DNA of 10,083 nucleotides, taken from Chloroflexota bacterium. Lineage in GTDB: Bacteria > Chloroflexota > Limnocylindria > Limnocylindrales > CSP1-4. Both the position numbers and the translations under genes were made by a program. The notes beneath the pieces were generated by a model, which was not told the origin of the DNA, did not search any database, and worked only from the letters and a program-made list of their open reading frames with translations. Of this stretch, positions 6,506 to 10,083 are shown in pieces. Location: the NCBI GenBank assembly GCA_027346765.1, contig DAIERN010000033.1, positions 1 through 10,083 of the forward strand. Reading direction: 5' to 3'. How positions within the stretch are numbered: position 1 is the first letter of the stretch; every line of letters starts with the position of its first letter.

Positions 6506-6534
6506 GCTGAACTGCAACGCTTTGCGGTCCTCAA

Positions 6535-6542
6535 CTAGTACC
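6535..6542. promoter_or_regulatory. CTAGTACC half-site, copy C
   Basis: CTAGTACC is identical to the site at 3533-3540. Its GTAC core is 23 bp from the first core of the paired element at 6561, close to the 24 bp seen in copy A. Confidence 0.4.
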
Positions 6543-6548
6543 AATGCC

Positions 6549-6578
6549 TTGACCAAGGGGGTACCTGGGTACTAGTTT
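6549..6578 (+). promoter_or_regulatory. Candidate sigma-70 promoter of the epimerase operon
   Basis: TTGACC (6549-6554), an 18 nt spacer and TAGTTT (6573-6578) have the same layout as the promoter at 3632-3661. The GTAC-N4-GTAC element fills the spacer and touches the -10 box. Transcription would start near 6585, leaving a leader of about 55 nt. Confidence 0.5.
6560..6576. promoter_or_regulatory. Shared operator candidate, copy C
   Basis: GGTACCTGGGTACTAGT has GTAC cores at 6561-6564 and 6569-6572 with the same 8 bp period as copies A and B. It lies wholly within the promoter spacer and -10 edge, which fits repression by steric block. Confidence 0.5.
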
Positions 6579-6639
6579 CGAATTCAGGACTTCGGCACAA
6601 CGCACCCACCGACTGCCGAGGCACGCACTGGGAAATGAA

Positions 6640-7938
6640 ATGACTGGCGCGAACGACTCAGCCGCTCCTCACACCATTCGCATCGTTCCCCGCCTGGGCG
6701 GCGACGGCCGTCCCGCCGTGACGCAGCCCTGGCAGCAGACGACCGTGCTGGTCGTGATGGGTACTCGGCCCGAGGTGATCAAGCTGGCACCGGTGGTCCG
6801 CGCCCTTGAGCAGGATGCGACGCTGTCCGTCGCGGTGTGCGTCGTCGCCCAGCAGGGCGAGATCCTCGAGCAGGCACTCGATGAATGGCAGATCGCGCCC
6901 GACCACCGGGTCGAGCTGCCTGGCTCGGACCGGCGCCTGGCGGCGATGCTGGGTGCGATGCTGCCAAGACTGGCCGACGTGATCGAGCGGACTCGACCGG
7001 CGATGGTCATCGTGCAGGGCGACACGACCACCAACCTTGCCGCGTCGCTCGCCGCTTTCTATGCCGGGGTCCCGGTGGCCCACGTCGAGGCCGGCCTGAG
7101 GTCGGGCGACGTGCGCCAGCCATTCCCCGAGGAGATGCACCGGGTCCTGGTCGATCGGATCGCCTCGGTCCACTACGCACCGACCATGGGCGCGCGCCAG
7201 AACCTGCTCGACGAGCATCACCGCAATCCGGCGGACGTGGTCGTCGTCGGTAACACCGTCGTTGACGCGCTGCTGGCCACACTGCTCGAGAACGGCGCCG
7301 CGCCCGAGGCCGCAAGTCAGCGCCAGCTGTTGCTCGTGACGGCCCATCGGCGCGAGAATTTTGGTGGCGGCATCGCCGCAATCTGCGAGGCAATACGGCA
7401 GCTTCTCGCCCAGCGCGCGGACCTCGAGGTCGTGTTCGTGCTGCACACTAATCCGCAGGCGTTCCGGCCCGTGCAAAGGCTGTTGGGCAGCCTGGACCGC
7501 GTCGAGCTCATCCCGCCGCAGCCCTACCGCAAGTTCGTCCGGCTGCTGGCGCGGGCCGACGTGGTGCTGACCGATTCAGGTGGCATCCAGGAAGAGGCCC
7601 CCTACCTGGGCAAGCCGGTCATCGTCACGCGCGAAGTGACCGAGCGGCCAGAGGCCAGCATGGCCGGGGCGGCAAGCATCATCGGCACAGATACCCAGGC
7701 GATCGTCGATGCGGTGAGCTCCATCCTCGACGATGAGGTACTGCGGGCGACAATGTCGCGGCGCATCGCGCCTTACGGCGATGGCCACTCGGCCAAGCGC
7801 ATTCAGCGCGACCTGGCTGCGCGTCTTCAGCCGCAGGAACGCCCGGCGGCTGGGACGGCCCACGAGCAGCTGCCCGAATTCGACGATGCACCCGAGCCGG
7901 CCGCGATCGCGGTCTTCGGCTCCGAGATCGCTTCCTGA
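6640..7938 (+). CDS. wecB: Non-hydrolysing UDP-N-acetylglucosamine 2-epimerase (UDP-GlcNAc to UDP-ManNAc)
   Basis: The enzyme (432 residues) makes UDP-ManNAc, a precursor of surface polysaccharides and teichoic-type linkers, in the cytosol. Family motifs are clear: VVMGTRPEVIKLAPVV (38-53), QGDTTTN with Asp128, HVEAGLRSGD with Glu150, PFPEEMHR (Glu165, Arg168), TAHRREN with His236, and LTDSGGIQEEAPYLGKP (310-326); these include the residues known as catalytic in E. coli WecB. The usual AQHREM segment is AQQGEI here (70-75), so the His and Arg of that loop are replaced. The core spans about 35-393; an N-terminal tail of about 34 residues and a C-terminal tail of about 38 acidic/Ala/Pro residues exceed the usual 370-385. 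The ATG at 6640 has a weak GGGA 6 nt upstream; a start near residue 35 is possible but has no better support. It opens the second operon. The symbol mnaA is equally valid. Confidence 0.92.
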   Translation: MTGANDSAAPHTIRIVPRLGGDGRPAVTQPWQQTTVLVVMGTRPEVIKLAPVVRALEQDATLSVAVCVVAQQGEILEQALDEWQIAPDHRVELPGSDRRLAAMLGAMLPRLADVIERTRPAMVIVQGDTTTNLAASLAAFYAGVPVAHVEAGLRSGDVRQPFPEEMHRVLVDRIASVHYAPTMGARQNLLDEHHRNPADVVVVGNTVVDALLATLLENGAAPEAASQRQLLLVTAHRRENFGGGIAAICEAIRQLLAQRADLEVVFVLHTNPQAFRPVQRLLGSLDRVELIPPQPYRKFVRLLARADVVLTDSGGIQEEAPYLGKPVIVTREVTERPEASMAGAASIIGTDTQAIVDAVSSILDDEVLRATMSRRIAPYGDGHSAKRIQRDLAARLQPQERPAAGTAHEQLPEFDDAPEPAAIAVFGSEIAS

Positions 7939-7940
7939 CC

Positions 7941-8930
7941 ATGGTTGCCGAGCTCAAACTCATTCCGGCGTTCGACTACACGCTGTGGCTCAGCGGCAGC
8001 GATGTCATTGGCCACGACGGATCGGTCGTGTCGTGGGTCAACCCGGGTCATCCCGGGTATCACTACCCCGAGATCGCGGGCTACATGCTGTCCTACCTCG
8101 CCCGGCAGGGCCGCGCAACCGTGGACGTGCGTAACCGGGTCGCGCGCCACCTCGCGACCGACATGACCGCCAGCGGCGCGGTCGGCCGGAACGGCGTCGA
8201 ATATGTCTTCGACAGCGCCATGGTCCTGGCCGGGCTGGTCGCCCATGTCAGCACCGGCGGCCTGCTGCCTGCGCCGGACATGCTCGATCGGTTGCACGAA
8301 TTCATCACTTCCCGGCTGACCCGGCGTGTCGCCATCGAGAATGGCGCGGAGGCCGCGCCTGACCACTGGAGCGCGTCGTACGGCTGCCACCAGCTCAAAT
8401 GCGTGATCTCGCTCCTGGCGCTGGCCGACATCCAGCCCGAGCGCGACCCCAATCTCCTCGTCGAGCGGTTGCTCGAGGACCTCTTGCCGCTGTTCGACTC
8501 GGGTCGCTTCCGGGTCAATGCGCTGTCCGAGCTGACCTACACCCACGCCCATTGCTATGCCCTCGAGGCGTTGCTGGTTCTCGAGGGCCGCGGACGGCAC
8601 GAGCTCCGGCCGTGGATCGAGGCGGGCGCAGACTGGCTGGCCGCGCTCCAGAACGAGGACGGCGGCGTCCCATCAGGTTTCGGCGGCCCCGTGCAGGCCG
8701 CGGCGCACGCCGACTGCACGGCCCAATCGGTACGCATCTGGACGTGCGTCGACCCCGTGCGCCATCGCACCGCGATCGAACGGGGCCTGGCTTTCCTGAA
8801 CGGCCTGACTCATGGCGGCGGTATCCGTTATCGACCGGGCAGCGACGACATCAATACCTGGGCAACGATCTTTGGTGCCCAGGCGCTGGACTTTGCCGAC
8901 AAGGGCGGGAGGTGGGAGTGGCTGATCTAG
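7941..8930 (+). CDS. Predicted alpha/alpha-toroid protein (prenyltransferase/terpene-cyclase-like or glycan-modifying), unrecognised
   Basis: The 329-residue protein has no signal peptide or membrane helix and starts 2 nt after the epimerase stop. It appears all-helical, with repeated helix pairs: HYPEIAGYMLSYLA (41-54), DSAMVLAGLVAHV (91-103), SASYGCHQLKCVISLLAL (144-161), THAHCYALEALLVLEG (201-216), EAGADWLAALQNEDGGVPSGF (227-247), and a last unit ending NTWATIFGAQALDF (305-318). DWLAALQNEDGG and the Gly-rich turns resemble QW-type repeats of prenyltransferases and squalene cyclases; N-acylglucosamine-2-epimerase-like and six-hairpin glycosidase folds are alternatives. Possible active-site residues are His41, His142, His150, His201, His204 and Asp258. 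There is no DXDD cyclase motif. Operon context suggests action on a sugar, a glycan or a polyprenyl carrier. I cannot name the reaction. Confidence 0.75.
   Translation: MVAELKLIPAFDYTLWLSGSDVIGHDGSVVSWVNPGHPGYHYPEIAGYMLSYLARQGRATVDVRNRVARHLATDMTASGAVGRNGVEYVFDSAMVLAGLVAHVSTGGLLPAPDMLDRLHEFITSRLTRRVAIENGAEAAPDHWSASYGCHQLKCVISLLALADIQPERDPNLLVERLLEDLLPLFDSGRFRVNALSELTYTHAHCYALEALLVLEGRGRHELRPWIEAGADWLAALQNEDGGVPSGFGGPVQAAAHADCTAQSVRIWTCVDPVRHRTAIERGLAFLNGLTHGGGIRYRPGSDDINTWATIFGAQALDFADKGGRWEWLI
8908..8913 (+). promoter_or_regulatory. Ribosome binding site deciding the GT2 start
   Basis: GGAGGT lies 4 nt before GTG at 8918, inside the end of the toroid gene. It supports the GTG as start although the same frame is open far upstream. 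Confidence 0.6.
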
Positions 8931-9685
8931 GACCCAGCGTTTCGGTCGTCATACCCGCCCACAACGAGGCGCCGACCATCGCCGAGATGACCCGCGCCTG
9001 CCTGGCCAACACGCCCGCTCCGCTCGAGGTCATCGTCGTCGACGACGGCTCCACCGACGGCACCGCAGAAGCTGCCCTTGCAGCAGGTGCCGACGTCATC
9101 CGGCTCGAGCGCAACCAGGGCAAGGGCGTTGCCCTGCAGCGCGGCATCGACCACGCCCGCGGCGAGATCCTGGTCTTCATCGACGCCGACGGGCAGGATG
9201 ACCCGACTGAGATCCCGGCGATGGTGGCGGCGTTCGAGCAAGGCGTGGACATCGTCCTCGGCTCGCGCTTTCGGGGTCACTTCCGCCCGGGGGCGATCAC
9301 GCGGCTCAACTACCTCGGGACGCGCTTCATCACCGGCTTCGTCAACGTCCTCTACGGCATCAGCGTCACTGACCCGCTGGCCGGCTTCCGGGCCGTGCGC
9401 GCCAGCGTGTTCGAGGACATCAAGATCCAGGCGCGCGGCTACGACATCGAGGTCGACGTGCTGCTGCGCATCGTCCGCCATGGCGGCGGCGTGCGCGAGG
9501 TTCCCGCCCAGCGCTCACCGCGGCCGTTCGGCGCTACCGGCCTGTCGAGCTTCCGCGACGGCACCCTGATCCTGTGGCGAGCGCTGCAGGTCCGGCTTGC
9601 GCGGTCGCCCAGTCGCAGACCGCAGCCGGCTCATGGTCTGATGGCCGAACCCGTGATCGAGCAGGCCAACCGCCCGGAGGGCTGA
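8918..9685 (+). CDS. GT2 glycosyltransferase, dolichol-phosphate mannosyltransferase (DPM1)-like
   Basis: Starting at GTG 8918 the protein has 255 residues and begins directly with the GT-A domain: VSVVIPAHNEAPTI (8-21), VDDGSTDGT (41-49), ERNQGKGVALQRGIDHARGE (64-83), the metal-binding DAD in FIDADGQDD (87-95) and SRFR (116-119). The DPM-type acceptor segment is DPLAGFRAV (152-160), followed by RGYDIEVDVLLRI (173-185). It should transfer a hexose or HexNAc from a nucleotide sugar to a polyprenyl phosphate or a lipid-linked acceptor at the inner membrane face; no C-terminal membrane helices are present, as in soluble DPM1 forms. The start overlaps the toroid gene by 13 bp and has GGAGGT upstream. 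The frame is open back to 8399, but that part is out of frame with a real gene and is not family-like. The last 25 residues are a disordered tail. Confidence 0.88.
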   Translation: MADLGPSVSVVIPAHNEAPTIAEMTRACLANTPAPLEVIVVDDGSTDGTAEAALAAGADVIRLERNQGKGVALQRGIDHARGEILVFIDADGQDDPTEIPAMVAAFEQGVDIVLGSRFRGHFRPGAITRLNYLGTRFITGFVNVLYGISVTDPLAGFRAVRASVFEDIKIQARGYDIEVDVLLRIVRHGGGVREVPAQRSPRPFGATGLSSFRDGTLILWRALQVRLARSPSRRPQPAHGLMAEPVIEQANRPEG

Positions 9686-9778
9686 GCCCGTCTCCTAGGG
9701 ATTGCCCAGCCAGTACGCCACACCCAAGGGACGATATCGCCGATCCTGCAGAATGGCGCCGCGACGCGCAGCGCGCGG

Positions 9779-10083
9779 TCAGGCGGGCTCGGCGACGACC
9801 ATCAGTCGCAGCTCGGTCATGTCCTCGATCGCCCAGCGCAGACCCTCGCGGCCCAGGCCGGAGTCCTTGACCCCGCCGTAGGGCATGTGGTCGATGCGAT
9901 AGGTCGGGACGTCGTTGACGATCACCCCGCCCACCTCGAGCTCGTTGAACGCTCGCCAGGCATGGCTCAGATCGTTGGTGAAGACGCCGGTCTGCAGGCC
10001 GTAGAAGCTGTCGTTGACCTGCTTGACGGCGGCATCGAAGTCATCGAACGGGAAGGCGACGACGAGCGGCGCGAAGGCTTCGT
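9779..10083 (-). CDS. Aldehyde dehydrogenase family protein (C-terminal 100 residues; N-terminus off the right edge)
   Basis: The minus-strand frame enters from the right edge and stops at TGA 9781-9779. The 100 visible residues are a typical NAD(P)-dependent aldehyde dehydrogenase C-terminus: [19 protein letters not shown] (1-19, with the conserved cofactor-region E..FAP), [12 protein letters not shown] (23-34), [11 protein letters not shown] (47-57) and [15 protein letters not shown] (66-80). These segments contain the conserved glycine and aromatic positions of the substrate-channel region. The catalytic Cys and Glu lie outside the window, so substrate cannot be judged. It converges on the GT2 gene with a 93 bp gap in which I see no clear terminator. 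It is probably not part of the glycan cluster and may mark its right border. Confidence 0.92.
   Translation of the reverse strand, partial: EAFAPLVVAFPFDDFDAAVKQVNDSFYGLQTGVFTNDLSHAWRAFNELEVGGVIVNDVPTYRIDHMPYGGVKDSGLGREGLRWAIEDMTELRLMVVAEPA

Noticed and set aside
6658..7476. 272-codon minus-strand open frame opposite the epimerase
   Set aside because: The plus strand carries all WecB catalytic motifs, so this frame is a shadow.
8399..8917. Upstream extension of the GT2 frame
   Set aside because: This stretch is out of frame with the toroid gene, is Arg/Pro/Gly-rich, and would put 173 non-family residues before the GT2 domain. GTG 8918 with GGAGGT explains the start.
9686..9778. Convergent gap between GT2 and the aldehyde dehydrogenase searched for a bidirectional terminator
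   Set aside because: No stem with a T-run is evident; one lone AGTACGCC (about 9710) lacks the paired core.
1..10083. tRNA, rRNA, CRISPR array, insertion sequence or attachment site
   Set aside because: No cloverleaf, regular repeat-spacer array, transposase motif or terminal inverted repeats were seen on either strand by eye.

Overview
The window comes from a GC-rich bacterium. Coding frames are dense, third codon positions are strongly G/C, and genes are packed with 4-14 bp overlaps. A secreted protein with a CSLREA-type motif and a dockerin-like calcium loop, a membrane protein with a 'WGSAD..GG.Y' concanavalin-like domain, and a GDP-heptose-type sugar pathway fit an uncultured Chloroflexota (or a related high-GC, probably monoderm, lineage). 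That placement is an inference from protein style, not proof. The theme is cell-surface or exopolysaccharide biogenesis.

Layout. Left part, minus strand: (1) a large secreted modular protein that starts at 1288 and runs off the left edge (cohesin-like, dockerin-like and CSLREA/beta-helix parts); (2) a two-gene unit at 3453-1451, a single-pass membrane protein with an outside lectin-like domain followed, with a 4 bp overlap, by a cytosolic-looking beta-propeller protein. A divergent promoter region lies around 3500-3693. Middle, plus strand: a tightly overlapping trio 3694-6480, HddA-type heptose-7-phosphate kinase, GmhB-type heptose-bisphosphate phosphatase and a GT4 glycosyltransferase. A GC hairpin follows, then a new promoter and a second plus-strand operon 6640-9685: UDP-GlcNAc 2-epimerase (WecB/MnaA type), an unrecognised alpha/alpha-toroid protein, and a GT2 glycosyltransferase. 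Right edge, minus strand: the C-terminal 100 residues of an aldehyde dehydrogenase, convergent with the operon and probably outside the cluster.

How they may work together. The kinase and phosphatase carry out two consecutive steps in making an activated D-glycero-manno-heptose, and the epimerase makes UDP-ManNAc. Two glycosyltransferases (GT4 and GT2) could build the sugars into a glycan, and the toroid protein between epimerase and GT2 may modify or cyclise a glycan or lipid carrier. The isomerase (GmhA) and nucleotidyltransferase (HddC/HldE-C) needed to finish the heptose route, and any flippase or polymerase, are not in the window.

The most notable signal is not a gene. All three intergenic regions that precede operons contain a GTAC-N4-GTAC element (1412-1423, 3606-3617, 6561-6572), each accompanied by a CTAGTAC half-site (1385-1391, 3533-3539, 6535-6541). 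These lie next to or inside candidate sigma-70 promoters. I read this as the operator of an unidentified regulator that co-ordinates the secreted protein, the lectin/propeller pair and both sugar operons.
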